Source of the DNA: CAZFHA01 sp964518595
GTDB taxonomy: Bacteria > Bacillota > Clostridia > Saccharofermentanales > Saccharofermentanaceae
Direction: 5' to 3'
Length of the DNA: 64,000 nucleotides
Assembly (NCBI GenBank): GCA_964518595.1
Contig: CAZFHA010000019.1
Span: forward strand, 1-64,000
This document shows positions 26,360 through 35,666 of this stretch, piece after piece. The notes beneath the pieces are model-generated. The model ran no database searches and was not told the origin of the DNA. It was given only the letters and a program-made list of their open reading frames with translations. Made by a program: the position numbers and the translations under genes. Numbering within the stretch: position 1 is the first letter of the stretch; the number at the start of each line of letters is the position of its first letter.

Positions 26360-29300
26360 ATGCAGAAAAATCTAACATGTATTAGATGGAAAAAGTTTGT
26401 GGCTTTAGCTATTGTAGTAGCTCTACTAAGTTCACTTACTTCTTTGGTTTATACTCAGGTTTCCGCTGAGTCTTCCGTCTCTGAAGCTTCCACTAGCCTA
26501 TCAGAGAATACCCCTTCGGAATTACCTTCCGAAATGACTGCCAATAGTACTTTACCTGAAAGTACAGAAGCTATAGCTCCCGCTGCAGATGCTCCAGTGA
26601 GTCCAGCTACGATAAGTCCCTGGGACGTAAATGTTACCACAGATCCTGCCACAGGACCTTACAAATCTGGGGATGTGATTGCATATACAGTTACATTCAG
26701 CCGTGATATGCAATTACAAACATCTGTTGATCCCAGTGAAAGCTTTACTTTTCAACTTTATAAAGACTTTGCCGCTGTGGCTAGTCCCTTTATTTTTGAG
26801 AAATTTCAAAATACTGGCAAGAGCATTTTTATTGCTGATAACGGCGTTGATAATGGAGATTATAAGAAATATACCTTAACCTTTAATCCAACACTGACAG
26901 CAGATGAGTTGGATACTCTTACCAGTGTGGGTATTAAATTTTACATTACGATTAACAGTTCAGTTACCACTGAAACCACGTATGTTCCGGTTATCATTGA
27001 GAAAGAGACTGAAACTGTATTCAATGAGAGTATCGTAGTAGAACCAACAGCGCCCACTTCCTTTCAGGTGAATAAGAAAATAACGTCAGTTTGGACGGAT
27101 GCTAGCCAGAGCCAACAAATATTACCATTGCCTAATCTTTTAGAGCAGGGAAACCTAGTACAGTTCACTATTACCGCTACCAATCCCAGTACAACCGCGT
27201 TGACGCTGGATCGCATTGTTGAAGCATTGCCGGAGGGCTATGAAGCAGTCTCTTCGTTGAATCCCGCGTGGGTAGCCAGTGGTAGTGAATGGGTACAAAC
27301 CTTTTCACCTCAATTAGTTGTGCCAGCCTCTAGCTCAGTTGCCTATGTTTTTTATGCCAAGGTAAAGGATTATAGCAATAATGTTCCTTGGGCAGATGCT
27401 CAACTTTGGAATAAGGCAACGGCTTACGATAGTAGTAACAATGGCGCTTCCGGCTATATCGGTGGGACAGTAAATGCCATTGATGATATTGCTTTGTATA
27501 CTGGTTTTACTTCCTTGACCCGGGCTGGTGTTACGAAAACCTTTCCTGTTAGCGGCGGAGTTCCAGATGCTCAAATTAAGGCTATTACCGGAGATAGTTT
27601 AGTGGCACAGATTGCCCTGCGCAATCAGGGAACCACAAATCTTTGTGATATCGAAGTAGTTGCTTACGTACCTAGAGGGTATGCTGTTGATGATCCTAAC
27701 TGGGAATTTGTAGAGGCTATTCCTGACCAAGGGCATGATTGGTCTGGGCTTAGCTTATATCGCTATAAAGGTGATATAGGAAAACTTCCCCCTAGTGAGA
27801 CGAAAATGGTGGATTTGAAATTGACCGTTTTAGATCATGTAGCTTTAGGGCTAACTGATTTGGATTATTATTATGGGGCTGAAGTGTCTGCCTTTAATCG
27901 TTGCCTTGCTTCCGGGAGCATTCCTGGTAATGATGTGGACTCGACACCAGACAGTGATCCCTACAATGATCTTACGGGTCAGGATGGGGTCTACTATGAA
28001 GTTAACTCAGGGAGTAAAGAGAAGGACAATGTTTTAACTCAAAACGCTAAGGGTAATGTGCCTAATTTAGCAGATGAAGATGATTTTGACTTTGGACGTG
28101 TCAACGTATCAGATATTAGTTTCGATGATAATCATGTTGCACTCTTTCAGAAATATAGAGTTGGAACTGCCAGTAATGAGGACGCTATTTGGCCTCTGGC
28201 AAATTATATTAACAATAATAGTCCTCAGGATTGGTTTAATGCTATGTCTCCTACGGATGTGGTAAGGTCTCAATATGCACCTGTTGGCAGTGATGGCACT
28301 ATTAGCGTTGGAAGCAAGCAGCCTTATATCATGTATCGTTTTAGTATTAATCAGTCCGGTACCCAAGATATCAATGGTGTAACCATTACAGACACTTTAC
28401 CCGATGGGCTTACCTTCCTTAAGGTTTTTGGTAATCCAGTTGATAACAACAGTGGCAGTTCTAACCGTTATGGATATTTCGTCTCGAGCTTTCTAGCGAA
28501 CCCATTAATTCCTACTACTAATTATCCTCAAGGTCAGATCTCGAGTGATGCCAGTTTTTGGATACGTAACGAAGACCGGGTAAGAGGAACCAGCTATGAT
28601 GGACTCCATCCAGACCCTTGGTATGCCGCTTATAACAGTTGCAATAAGAGTAATAGCGATGGTACTTCGTCTATAAAAAATTTGCGGTTAAATTTTTCTG
28701 CTGATGGTAAAACTGTCACTATCACAGCAGATCGGATTTTGCACGCAGAAGTCAATATTATCCTGGCTGTAGGTGTTGATCCTAACGCTACTATTGACTA
28801 TAGTGATGTTGTTAAGAACCAAGCCACTCTTACCTGTGATAAAGCAACCGTTGTCAGTACCGAATCAGATGAACTGCACTGGGACATCTTTAGCAGCAGT
28901 AGTTATGCTCTGAAAATGGTTAAAGACAGTAGCAGTGGGGAGTATGTTGACTACAGAAAACTAAATATTCTGGACAGTATTACCAATCCTACTTTAGAGT
29001 ACCGCATTCGTGTGCTGAGTAAGGGCAGTGTCGCGCAAAACACAATTCATATTATTGACCAGATCAAGAAAGCAGGACTGACAGTCACTTCTGTATCTGA
29101 TCCCATGGTAACGGCCTATAGTGGTAGTGGTATTAGCAGTACAGAATTTGCGCTCCTGAATCCTCAACCCCAAGGCTTACAGGGTGAAATAACTGCCAGC
29201 TATGATGATGCCACCGGTCGATTGACCATTGATAATCCCTTAGCTCTTAGCCAGTATTATTGTTATGACATTGATTTTAGTGTTAGCTATGATCAAGTAA

Positions 29301-30499
29301 AACCAGGTCAATACATAGAGAACATAGCCTTAACAAAAGCTAGGTCTATCAGACCTTTGGTGATAATCCTTGAGAAGACTAGTCTTTCCGGTACAGCTTT
29401 GGAGGGGGCTGAATTTACTGCCTATTACACGGATGGTACAGGAAAGGCAGATTTGTCTCGTCCCCTGCTAGATGTAGTGGGAAATCCAGTAAAGGTATAC
29501 CCTGAAACGAACCAGAATCAATTTAGTTTTGTGCCGGAGAACTATTTGTCGGGAACATCCGCATGGGAAATTGCTTTAGTAGAAACCCAGACTCCTTCAG
29601 GATATGAAACAAATCTAAATAATGAATATGTGATGACAGTGAACCGGCAAAGTGATGGCAGTTTAGTGGTTGGGCTAAAGTCCTCTAACCTTCCTCTAAA
29701 GGAGCAGGCCACTATTGTTACTTCTGATACAGGAAGCGTAATTAGGATTCCCAATGGAAATGGCCCGGCACCGGTGACTGCTCGTTTAGTAAAAGAAAAT
29801 TCTCAAGGGGTATTGCTGTCTGGAGCTGTTTTTGAAATTTGCATGTTGGATAGTAGTGGAACAAGAGTCGAGAGTACTAGTAGAGAAGTTACTACTAATA
29901 TTCAGGGAGAGATAACTTTTGATTTATCAGAGGCGGGAACCTATACGTTAGTGGAAACTGGTTTTCCTCTTGGTTATGAAACTTCTACTGTGGCAAAGGC
30001 GGAGTTTATTGTTCAATATAATAGTATAACCAGCATTTATGAGCTTTCTTTAGTAATGGATGGTAGCAAGACTGTTAATATAGCTCTCAATCAGGTTGCC
30101 GGAGAATTTGTCTTTACTGCACTAAATGATATTGTTGTTACACCAACACCAACAGAGAGTACAACCACTCCTACTGAAATTACTACAACGCCTACAGAAA
30201 GTACGACGACTCCCACAGAGAGCAGAATTATTCCTACAGAGAGTACAATGATACCTACGGAAAGTACAACAGCTCCCACAGAGAATACTGTTACTCCTAC
30301 GGAAAGTACAACAGTGCCTACTACCGGCCTAACTGGAACTACTACTGAGGATGGGAATGTTTTAGGGGCGAACCGTCAGCTAACTAAGACGGGTGAAGCT
30401 GAAAACAGCTATGTAATTTTCTTGGGTATGGCTGCACTACTTTTGGGAGTAGCTGCTACTCTAGGATTTTATTGGCGGAAAAAAATGAAGGATATCTGA
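26360..30499 (+). CDS. Large wall-anchored surface protein with SpaA/Cna-B-type domains
   Basis: A secreted surface protein or adhesin of 1379 residues. Residues 1-38 form a signal peptide with a basic start, hydrophobic core and SAES cleavage area. A Ser/Thr/Glu-rich region follows. The middle contains DUF11-like or isopeptide-type repeats, e.g. GVTITDTLPDGLTF near 675. Two Cna-B/SpaA-like modules follow near 1010 and 1140: EKTSLSGTALEGAEFTAYY with ALVETQTPSGYET, and TYTLVETGFPLGYE, whose Glu fits intramolecular isopeptide bonds. The end has an eight-unit PTESTTT-type wall spacer, then LTKTGE (Leu1341), a hydrophobic helix and the basic tail RKKMKDI. The sorting motif lacks the usual proline. 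Its ligand is unknown; it stands alone between two sugar operons, with a terminator after it. Confidence 0.85.
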   Translation: MQKNLTCIRWKKFVALAIVVALLSSLTSLVYTQVSAESSVSEASTSLSENTPSELPSEMTANSTLPESTEAIAPAADAPVSPATISPWDVNVTTDPATGPYKSGDVIAYTVTFSRDMQLQTSVDPSESFTFQLYKDFAAVASPFIFEKFQNTGKSIFIADNGVDNGDYKKYTLTFNPTLTADELDTLTSVGIKFYITINSSVTTETTYVPVIIEKETETVFNESIVVEPTAPTSFQVNKKITSVWTDASQSQQILPLPNLLEQGNLVQFTITATNPSTTALTLDRIVEALPEGYEAVSSLNPAWVASGSEWVQTFSPQLVVPASSSVAYVFYAKVKDYSNNVPWADAQLWNKATAYDSSNNGASGYIGGTVNAIDDIALYTGFTSLTRAGVTKTFPVSGGVPDAQIKAITGDSLVAQIALRNQGTTNLCDIEVVAYVPRGYAVDDPNWEFVEAIPDQGHDWSGLSLYRYKGDIGKLPPSETKMVDLKLTVLDHVALGLTDLDYYYGAEVSAFNRCLASGSIPGNDVDSTPDSDPYNDLTGQDGVYYEVNSGSKEKDNVLTQNAKGNVPNLADEDDFDFGRVNVSDISFDDNHVALFQKYRVGTASNEDAIWPLANYINNNSPQDWFNAMSPTDVVRSQYAPVGSDGTISVGSKQPYIMYRFSINQSGTQDINGVTITDTLPDGLTFLKVFGNPVDNNSGSSNRYGYFVSSFLANPLIPTTNYPQGQISSDASFWIRNEDRVRGTSYDGLHPDPWYAAYNSCNKSNSDGTSSIKNLRLNFSADGKTVTITADRILHAEVNIILAVGVDPNATIDYSDVVKNQATLTCDKATVVSTESDELHWDIFSSSSYALKMVKDSSSGEYVDYRKLNILDSITNPTLEYRIRVLSKGSVAQNTIHIIDQIKKAGLTVTSVSDPMVTAYSGSGISSTEFALLNPQPQGLQGEITASYDDATGRLTIDNPLALSQYYCYDIDFSVSYDQVKPGQYIENIALTKARSIRPLVIILEKTSLSGTALEGAEFTAYYTDGTGKADLSRPLLDVVGNPVKVYPETNQNQFSFVPENYLSGTSAWEIALVETQTPSGYETNLNNEYVMTVNRQSDGSLVVGLKSSNLPLKEQATIVTSDTGSVIRIPNGNGPAPVTARLVKENSQGVLLSGAVFEICMLDSSGTRVESTSREVTTNIQGEITFDLSEAGTYTLVETGFPLGYETSTVAKAEFIVQYNSITSIYELSLVMDGSKTVNIALNQVAGEFVFTALNDIVVTPTPTESTTTPTEITTTPTESTTTPTESRIIPTESTMIPTESTTAPTENTVTPTESTTVPTTGLTGTTTEDGNVLGANRQLTKTGEAENSYVIFLGMAALLLGVAATLGFYWRKKMKDI
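30139..30326 (+). repeat. Eight 21-base repeats encoding a Pro-Thr-Glu-Ser wall spacer
   Basis: The DNA encodes eight successive heptads of the pattern PTE(S/N/I)xxx. The DNA copies have drifted in third positions and in the last three residues. This is a protein-level spacer inside the surface-protein gene, not an independent element. Confidence 0.85.
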
Positions 30500-30579
30500 G
30501 GAGGGTTAAGACTTTCCTGCAAGGCTGTGCTGAATTTTTTCGAATACGGTACAGAAAAATATGTATTTTGTATAGGGTA

Positions 30580-30620
30580 AAGGGGCTAGGAGTATTAATT
30601 ATTCCTAGCCCCTTCTTGTG
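30580..30620 (+). terminator. Rho-independent terminator after the surface-protein gene
   Basis: AAGGGGCTAGGA (30580-30591) pairs perfectly with TCCTAGCCCCTT (30603-30614) around an 11-base loop and is followed by CTTG. It ends the surface-protein transcript about 80 bases after the stop. Confidence 0.8.
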
Positions 30621-30690
30621 AAATTATTTTCTTAGTGACAAAAGGGTATATTAGCATTAAGCGGTTCTTATCCAACTTGGATTATTGTTT

Positions 30691-30708
30691 TTGCGCAAAT
30701 TTGCGCAA
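30691..30708. promoter_or_regulatory. Perfect 18-base palindrome, probable operator
   Basis: TTGCGCAAATTTGCGCAA equals its own reverse complement. It lies about 65 bases upstream of the -35 box of the LacI gene, a position suited to an auxiliary operator or activator site. Confidence 0.5.
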
Positions 30709-30773
30709 TGTTTATCATTTGTTTGTGCCTTAAGCATATAAAATGATAAGTTTTTCTTTTTTTAATAGACTTA

Positions 30774-30802
30774 TTGACAAAATTGTTTTTGTTAGTTAGG
30801 AT
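30774..30802 (+). promoter_or_regulatory. Promoter of the galactan-locus LacI gene
   Basis: TTGACA (30774-30779) and TAGGAT (30797-30802) are spaced exactly 17 bases, with the predicted transcription start near 30809. Confidence 0.75.
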
Positions 30803-30810
30803 GTATTTGA

Positions 30811-30822
30811 GCAAGCGGTTGC
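30811..30822. promoter_or_regulatory. LacI-type operator overlapping the transcription start
   Basis: GCAAGCGGTTGC is a near-palindrome (GCAA....TTGC around a central CG, one mismatch), the form bound by LacI-family repressors. It sits directly downstream of the -10 box, so binding there would block transcription of the LacI gene. Autoregulation is inferred. Confidence 0.5.
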
Positions 30823-30859
30823 GCTGCTGGGTTAGACTAAAATTACTTTGAGGTAGATC

Positions 30860-31897
30860 ATGAACAAAATAGATAAGTCAAAAATACATGAAACTATTGT
30901 TTTAGAAGATATTTCGCAAGCACTTCAGTTGTCTAAATCAACAGTTTCTCGGGCGATTTCTGGAAAGGGCAGAATTAGCTTGGCTACAAGACAGAGAGTT
31001 TTGGCGTACATTGAAGAACATAACTATCGCCCCAATAGTATTGCGCGTAGCCTCGCAGAGTCCAAAAGCTATAACATTGGAGTCATTCTGCCAGAAGATG
31101 AGAATATAGACGAAAAGCCTTTCTTCTTAGCTTTTCTGATTGGCTTCTGCAAAGCTGTTTCTCTACAAGGCTATGATACTTTAGTCACTGTAGTCAATGA
31201 AAAAGACTTATTACCTTTGCAGCGCTTAATTCATGATAAGAAAGTTGATGGAGTAGTACTTACCCGTATGATTGATGACGATGGTGCGGTGAATTTTCTA
31301 AAGGAAAAATCCATTCCTTTTATAGTTATAGGTTCTTCGCCAGACGAGGTGATTTTTCAAGTGGATTCCGATCATGAAATGGGATGCTTTGAATTAACTT
31401 CATACCTTTTGGCCTTAGGATACCCTAAAATTGGCCTGCTCATAGGTGATGTACATCACAAGGTCAATCGTAGCCGTTATCAAGGTTATAAGCGTGCTTG
31501 GGAGAATCGCGAATTATTTTTTCCAGCTGAATATGTCTGTGAAAATATCACAGAGAAGCTACAAATTGCTAAAGGTCTAGAGCTTCTTTTAAAAGAAAAT
31601 GTTACCTGTATTCTGTGTGGTGACGATATGATTTGCGCTGAGGTTTTACTACTCTTACAAGAGCAAGGAAAGGTTGTTCCTCAAGATGTTAAAGTTGCCT
31701 CCTTTCATGACAGTAGCTTTTTGGCTGATTATAATCCACCTATTACAGCTTTACATATTGATACCCAGAAACTCGGGGTGGTAGCAGGACAAACAATTCT
31801 GGATATTATTGGACAAAAGACTGTTCCTGCTAAACAACTACTGGATTATGAAATTATTTTGCGTAAATCTACCCAAGTGGATTTTGTGTATGAGTGA
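30860..31897 (+). CDS. LacI-family transcriptional regulator of the galactan locus
   Basis: A sugar-responsive regulator. The helix-turn-helix is LEDISQALQLSKSTVSRAIS (about residues 15-34). The hinge helix follows at YRPNSIARSLAESKS. The effector domain (about 70-345) is periplasmic-binding-protein-like, with ALGYPKIGLLIGD and CILCGDDMICAEVLL. GAGG precedes the ATG. It is the first gene before the receptor, permeases, GH35 and GH53, so it probably controls galactan use and responds to a galacto-oligosaccharide or galactose. Length 345. Confidence 0.9.
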   Translation: MNKIDKSKIHETIVLEDISQALQLSKSTVSRAISGKGRISLATRQRVLAYIEEHNYRPNSIARSLAESKSYNIGVILPEDENIDEKPFFLAFLIGFCKAVSLQGYDTLVTVVNEKDLLPLQRLIHDKKVDGVVLTRMIDDDGAVNFLKEKSIPFIVIGSSPDEVIFQVDSDHEMGCFELTSYLLALGYPKIGLLIGDVHHKVNRSRYQGYKRAWENRELFFPAEYVCENITEKLQIAKGLELLLKENVTCILCGDDMICAEVLLLLQEQGKVVPQDVKVASFHDSSFLADYNPPITALHIDTQKLGVVAGQTILDIIGQKTVPAKQLLDYEIILRKSTQVDFVYE

Positions 31898-31977
31898 TGA
31901 TCTTTTGGGTATGGGAGGTGATGGTTAGTTTTCTGGCGCTATTTTGATAAAAATTTCTATTGGTGTGAACGAACTTT

Positions 31978-31997
31978 TACAGGCTAATTTGCCTGTA
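31978..31997 (+). promoter_or_regulatory. Short inverted repeat before the galactan receptor gene
   Basis: TACAGGC and GCCTGTA flank a 6-base loop and end 23 bases before the receptor ATG. It may be a leader hairpin or operator; no convincing promoter boxes were found next to it. Confidence 0.35.
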
Positions 31998-32019
31998 GCG
32001 ATGTGAAAGGAAGGTTTAT

Positions 32020-33300
32020 ATGAAGAAGAAAATCTGGCCGACATTGTTGGTGTTGGCTATCTTAGGTTCAATGGTAGCTGGTTGTGATAATAATTCTGGA
32101 ACGACTCAGACTACGACCCCACAGACTACTGCTGCCTCAGAGGGAAGTGGAGCGGCAGCAAGCGAGACAATTTCTGGTGAACCGGTGGAACTGACAGTGT
32201 GGGAATCAATGGATGGACCAGATAAGTGGATTGAAGATGCTGGTGTAGCTTTTAACCAAAAGTATCCCAATATTACAATTAAGTTTGTGAATGTAGAGTT
32301 AGGTGATAGTGCCAGTCAGTTGGCCTTGGATGGACCAGCTGGCGTTGGGCCAGATCTCTTTGCTGCTCCTCATGATAAATTGGGGCAGTTGGTTACCGGT
32401 GGCTTGGTCATGGAAACTGTTGAGGCACAGGCCGTAGAGAAAGAGGTTTTGCCAGCTGCCGCCCAAGCCCTTACCTATGAAGGTAAGATGTATGGATATC
32501 CTACTTCAGCTGAGACCTATGCACTTTATTACAATAAAGATTTAATTGCTGAAGATCAGGTTCCCAAGACTTGGAGTGATTTAGCAACTTGGTGTAAAAC
32601 CTTTAATGAAGCCAATAGTGGCAAGTATGGCTTTGTTATGGATGTAGGAAATATATACTATACCATTCTTTTTACCACTAAAGATGGTAATCGGCTTTTC
32701 GGTTCTGAAGGTACAGACACAAAAGATTCTTATTTGACCACGGAAGCGGCTATTAGTGGGATGACAGAATTCCAAAAACTTCGCGAAGTTTTACCTCTGG
32801 CTGCTGCAGACATTAAAACCGATGTAGCCGATGGTGCTTTTGCTTCCGGTACAGCAGCAATGCATATTTCTGGACCTTGGAATATCAGTAATTTTGAAGA
32901 GGCAGGAATAAACTTTGGCGTTACCACTCTTCCAGCTTTAGATGGACAAAAAGATCCGGCTGCTTCTTTTTCCGGCACTCGAGGCATGTTTGTCTCTTCT
33001 TTTTCAGAACATCCGGCAGAGGCCGCTTTATTTGCCCGCTTTTTATTAACGGACGAGATGCAGCAGCTGCGTTATGAGATTACCGGAGCGCTTCCCAGCA
33101 TTGATTTGGCTGTTGATAGCGTTTATGCTCAAGGCTTTATTAAACAACTTAATTATGCTTTCCCAATGCCTTCTGTACCGCAGATGAGCGCTTTCTGGGA
33201 TGCGGGAAACGCAGCCAGTGCTAATATCTGGAATGGGGCAGAGGTGAAAAGTGAAATGACTGCCTTTGACCAAACGGTGATGAATACAGTAACGAATTAA
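32020..33300 (+). CDS. ABC sugar importer, solute-binding lipoprotein (MalE/GanS-like)
   Basis: Cell-surface receptor of the second importer. The signal peptide ends in the lipobox MVAGC (Cys about residue 22), followed by a Thr/Ser/Ala-rich tether to about residue 52. The binding domain starts ELTVWESMDGPDKWIEDA and contains GPDLFAAPHDKLGQL and YPTSAETYALYYNKDLI, like maltose/cyclodextrin/galacto-oligosaccharide receptors. Length 426. AAAGGAAGG precedes the ATG. The flanking GH35 and GH53 genes point to galacto-oligosaccharides as ligand. A hairpin follows the stop codon. Confidence 0.9.
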   Translation: MKKKIWPTLLVLAILGSMVAGCDNNSGTTQTTTPQTTAASEGSGAAASETISGEPVELTVWESMDGPDKWIEDAGVAFNQKYPNITIKFVNVELGDSASQLALDGPAGVGPDLFAAPHDKLGQLVTGGLVMETVEAQAVEKEVLPAAAQALTYEGKMYGYPTSAETYALYYNKDLIAEDQVPKTWSDLATWCKTFNEANSGKYGFVMDVGNIYYTILFTTKDGNRLFGSEGTDTKDSYLTTEAAISGMTEFQKLREVLPLAAADIKTDVADGAFASGTAAMHISGPWNISNFEEAGINFGVTTLPALDGQKDPAASFSGTRGMFVSSFSEHPAEAALFARFLLTDEMQQLRYEITGALPSIDLAVDSVYAQGFIKQLNYAFPMPSVPQMSAFWDAGNAASANIWNGAEVKSEMTAFDQTVMNTVTN

Positions 33301-33303
33301 AGC

Positions 33304-33340
33304 AAAAGGGGTGGAGAGTAATTGCTTTCTGCCCTTTTTC
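33304..33340 (+). terminator. Intercistronic hairpin between receptor and permease genes (attenuator)
   Basis: AAAAGGG pairs with CCCTTTT around an inner AGAG/CTTT helix and is followed by TTCTCC. It lies 4 bases after the receptor stop and 47 bases before the permease start. It matches the placement seen at 8190 and 52983. Confidence 0.55.
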
Positions 33341-33386
33341 TCCGAATTAATTTGTGAGCAGGTGTGGTCTTGGGAGGAGATGTGTT

Positions 33387-34715
33387 ATGGAGCTTATATT
33401 AAAGAGGGATGGTTCAGCTCAGAGAAGAGTAAGAGGGACGGCTTTATTATTTATGGGTCTGGCTCATATTATTATATTAAAGCAATACGTAAAGGGTGCT
33501 TTTTTTGCCTTGATCGAAATCGTCTTTATTCTTTTTCTTCCATCTATCATAAGAGCAATTGTGGGGATGATTACTCTGGGGGAAGCAAGACCTGATTTAC
33601 CGATCAAACTTCGAGATCATTCTATGTTTTTGTTGATTGAGGGTATTATTGTTTTAGCAGTAGTTTTTATTTTTATTTTACTCTACTGGGTATCGGTGAG
33701 AAGTGCTTTGTCAGCCTATAGGGAATACTGTGTTTTTGGCTATTTGCCTACCAACCGTAATAGCCTTTTGTCCATGGGAAATCGAGCTTTCCCTATAGCC
33801 GCCTTGGCTCCTTTAATTTTGCTGGTTCTGTTCTTTGTGGTAGTTCCACTGGTTTTTTCTGCCTGCGTGGCTTTTACTAATTATTCTACTCCAGACCATA
33901 TACCACCTAACAATACTGTAGATTGGGTTGGATTTAGCAATTTTTCCACTATGTTTGGTGGTGATGCCGCTTGGTCATCCGCCTTGGGTCGAGTCGCTAC
34001 TTGGACACTGGTTTGGGCTTTTTTTGCTACGGTTACTTGTTATGCCGGAGGTTTACTCATGGCAGTGGTGTTGCATGAGAGTAAGTTTAAGATTAAATCG
34101 GTATTTCGAGCGATTTTTATTTTACCCTATGCAGTTCCGGCCGTTGTTAGTATGTTGGTATGGCAGAATCTTCTGAACGGTAGCTTTGGTACGGTTAACC
34201 GTACCTTGATTGCCTTGGGTATTATAAGTAAGGATGCAATCATTCCTTGGCTCAGTGATCCGAATTTAGCAAAATTCACTTGTGTTTTAATTAACTTATG
34301 GGCTGGATTTCCTTACTTCATGTTGTTGTCTTTAGGAACTATGACTTCTATTCCCAGAGATATGTATGAAGCTGCTAAGATTGATGGTGCTAGTAGCTTT
34401 CAGACATTTCGGGCTATTACCTTGCCCAGGGTGCTTTATCAGACCATGCCTTTAATTATCATGTCCTTTACGCACAATATTAATAATTTTGGTGCGATTT
34501 ATTTTTTAACCGGTGGATATCCCATTGTGGCAGATACAACTACCACCAGTGCTAAAGGCACAGATATTATGGTGACTTGGATTTACCAATTGACGATTAA
34601 TTTACAAAAATACAGTTTTGCTTCAGTTTTGGCTGTTTGCATTTTTGTTGTATTGGCACCTTTTGCCATTTTTAATTTCCGTCGGACGAAATCTTATCGG
34701 GAGGGTGAAGTGTAA
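33387..34715 (+). CDS. ABC sugar importer permease, MalF/GanP type
   Basis: First membrane subunit of the galactan importer. ATG 33387 has GGAGGAG 7 bases upstream, giving 442 residues; the open frame runs on to 33354. An N-terminal extension of about 130 residues adds two or more hydrophobic segments before the six-helix core, as is common in Gram-positive MalF/GanP proteins. The EAA loop is DMYEAAKIDGASSFQTFRAI (about residues 325-344). Its TAA overlaps the ATG of the next gene by one base (TAATG), implying coupled translation. No ATPase gene belongs to this operon. Confidence 0.9.
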   Translation: MELILKRDGSAQRRVRGTALLFMGLAHIIILKQYVKGAFFALIEIVFILFLPSIIRAIVGMITLGEARPDLPIKLRDHSMFLLIEGIIVLAVVFIFILLYWVSVRSALSAYREYCVFGYLPTNRNSLLSMGNRAFPIAALAPLILLVLFFVVVPLVFSACVAFTNYSTPDHIPPNNTVDWVGFSNFSTMFGGDAAWSSALGRVATWTLVWAFFATVTCYAGGLLMAVVLHESKFKIKSVFRAIFILPYAVPAVVSMLVWQNLLNGSFGTVNRTLIALGIISKDAIIPWLSDPNLAKFTCVLINLWAGFPYFMLLSLGTMTSIPRDMYEAAKIDGASSFQTFRAITLPRVLYQTMPLIIMSFTHNINNFGAIYFLTGGYPIVADTTTTSAKGTDIMVTWIYQLTINLQKYSFASVLAVCIFVVLAPFAIFNFRRTKSYREGEV

Positions 34716-35596
34716 TGTTTAAACCAGATGAAAGTCGTTCTTTAGATTTGTATAGTCGTCGTCAAAAAACGAAAAATCGTATTTCACTTTTCTTTATCCT
34801 GATATTTCTTTGCTTGGTATGTTTATTGACACTTTACCCATTAGTTTATGCGGTGAGTGCTGCTTTTTCTCCCGGGCGGTCAATTTCTTCTTTGGATATT
34901 GTTCCTTTTGGAAATGGTTTTACCCTAGAACATTACCAGAAACTATTCCGAGAAACGAATTATATTTTGTGGTTTAGAAATACTCTTATTATTGCCGCTG
35001 CAACTTCTATCAGTACAGTTTTGGTTTGTTCACTGTCTGCTTATGTTTTTTCCCGCTTTCGTTTTGTTTTCAAGAAGGGCATGATGCTCTCTTTGCTAAT
35101 TTTACAAATCTTTCCTTCTTTTCTGGGGATGGTAGCTATTTATGTAATTTTATTACGAATGGGTGGGCTTGATACCCTTTGGGGGATGGTACTTATTTAT
35201 CTGGCAGGAAATATTCCCTACAACACCTGGTTGGTCAAGAGCTATGTAGATACAATCCCCCGGGCATTGGATGAGGCTGCTCGGATTGATGGTGCCAGCA
35301 GTGCGGTTACTTTTAGGCGGATTATACTTCCTCAGGCCAAACCAATTTTGATTTTTTTAGCTGTAACCAGTTTTACCGGCCCCTGGATGGAATTTATTTT
35401 TGCCAAGCTGATTTTACGTTCAAATGAAAACCAGACTTTGGCTTTGGGTTTGTTTAGTTTTGTCACGGAAAAGAAAAATGAGTTCACGCTCTTTTGTGCG
35501 GGAGGGCTTCTGGTTGCCATTCCTTTTATTATTTTCTTTCTTATTACCCAAAAAATGTTAGTGACTTCTTTGGGTGGAGCTGGTGTAAAGGAATAA
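34715..35596 (+). CDS. ABC sugar importer permease, MalG/GanQ type
   Basis: Second membrane subunit of the galactan importer. It has six hydrophobic segments and the EAA loop ALDEAARIDGASSAVTFRRI (about residues 184-203). Length 293 is standard, without the large loop seen in the 9164 permease. GGGAGGG precedes the start, which shares one base with the previous stop. It presumably uses an ATPase encoded elsewhere, for example the gene at 10226. Confidence 0.92.
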   Translation: MFKPDESRSLDLYSRRQKTKNRISLFFILIFLCLVCLLTLYPLVYAVSAAFSPGRSISSLDIVPFGNGFTLEHYQKLFRETNYILWFRNTLIIAAATSISTVLVCSLSAYVFSRFRFVFKKGMMLSLLILQIFPSFLGMVAIYVILLRMGGLDTLWGMVLIYLAGNIPYNTWLVKSYVDTIPRALDEAARIDGASSAVTFRRIILPQAKPILIFLAVTSFTGPWMEFIFAKLILRSNENQTLALGLFSFVTEKKNEFTLFCAGGLLVAIPFIIFFLITQKMLVTSLGGAGVKE

Positions 35597-35666
35597 ACTG
35601 ACGTTGATGTTACAGCTGAAATTAGTAGGTCAGCCGATTTGAATTATTTTTATATGGAGAGATAGT

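Larger units (their letters stand above)
30500..30859. other. 360-base gene-free region between surface protein and LacI gene
   Basis: It holds, in order, a strong terminator (30580-30620), an 18-base perfect palindrome (30691-30708), a consensus promoter (30774-30802) and a second LacI-type operator (30811-30822). No open frame with a ribosome site is apparent. Confidence 0.8.

Noticed and set aside
30139..30326. Short regular repeats as a CRISPR array
   Set aside because: The 21-base units are contiguous, in frame and coding for PTES heptads; there are no spacers.
33311..33595. 94-residue open frame between receptor and permease genes
   Set aside because: It overlaps the start of the permease in another frame and includes the hairpin; the permease frame with GGAGGAG is clearly the real one.
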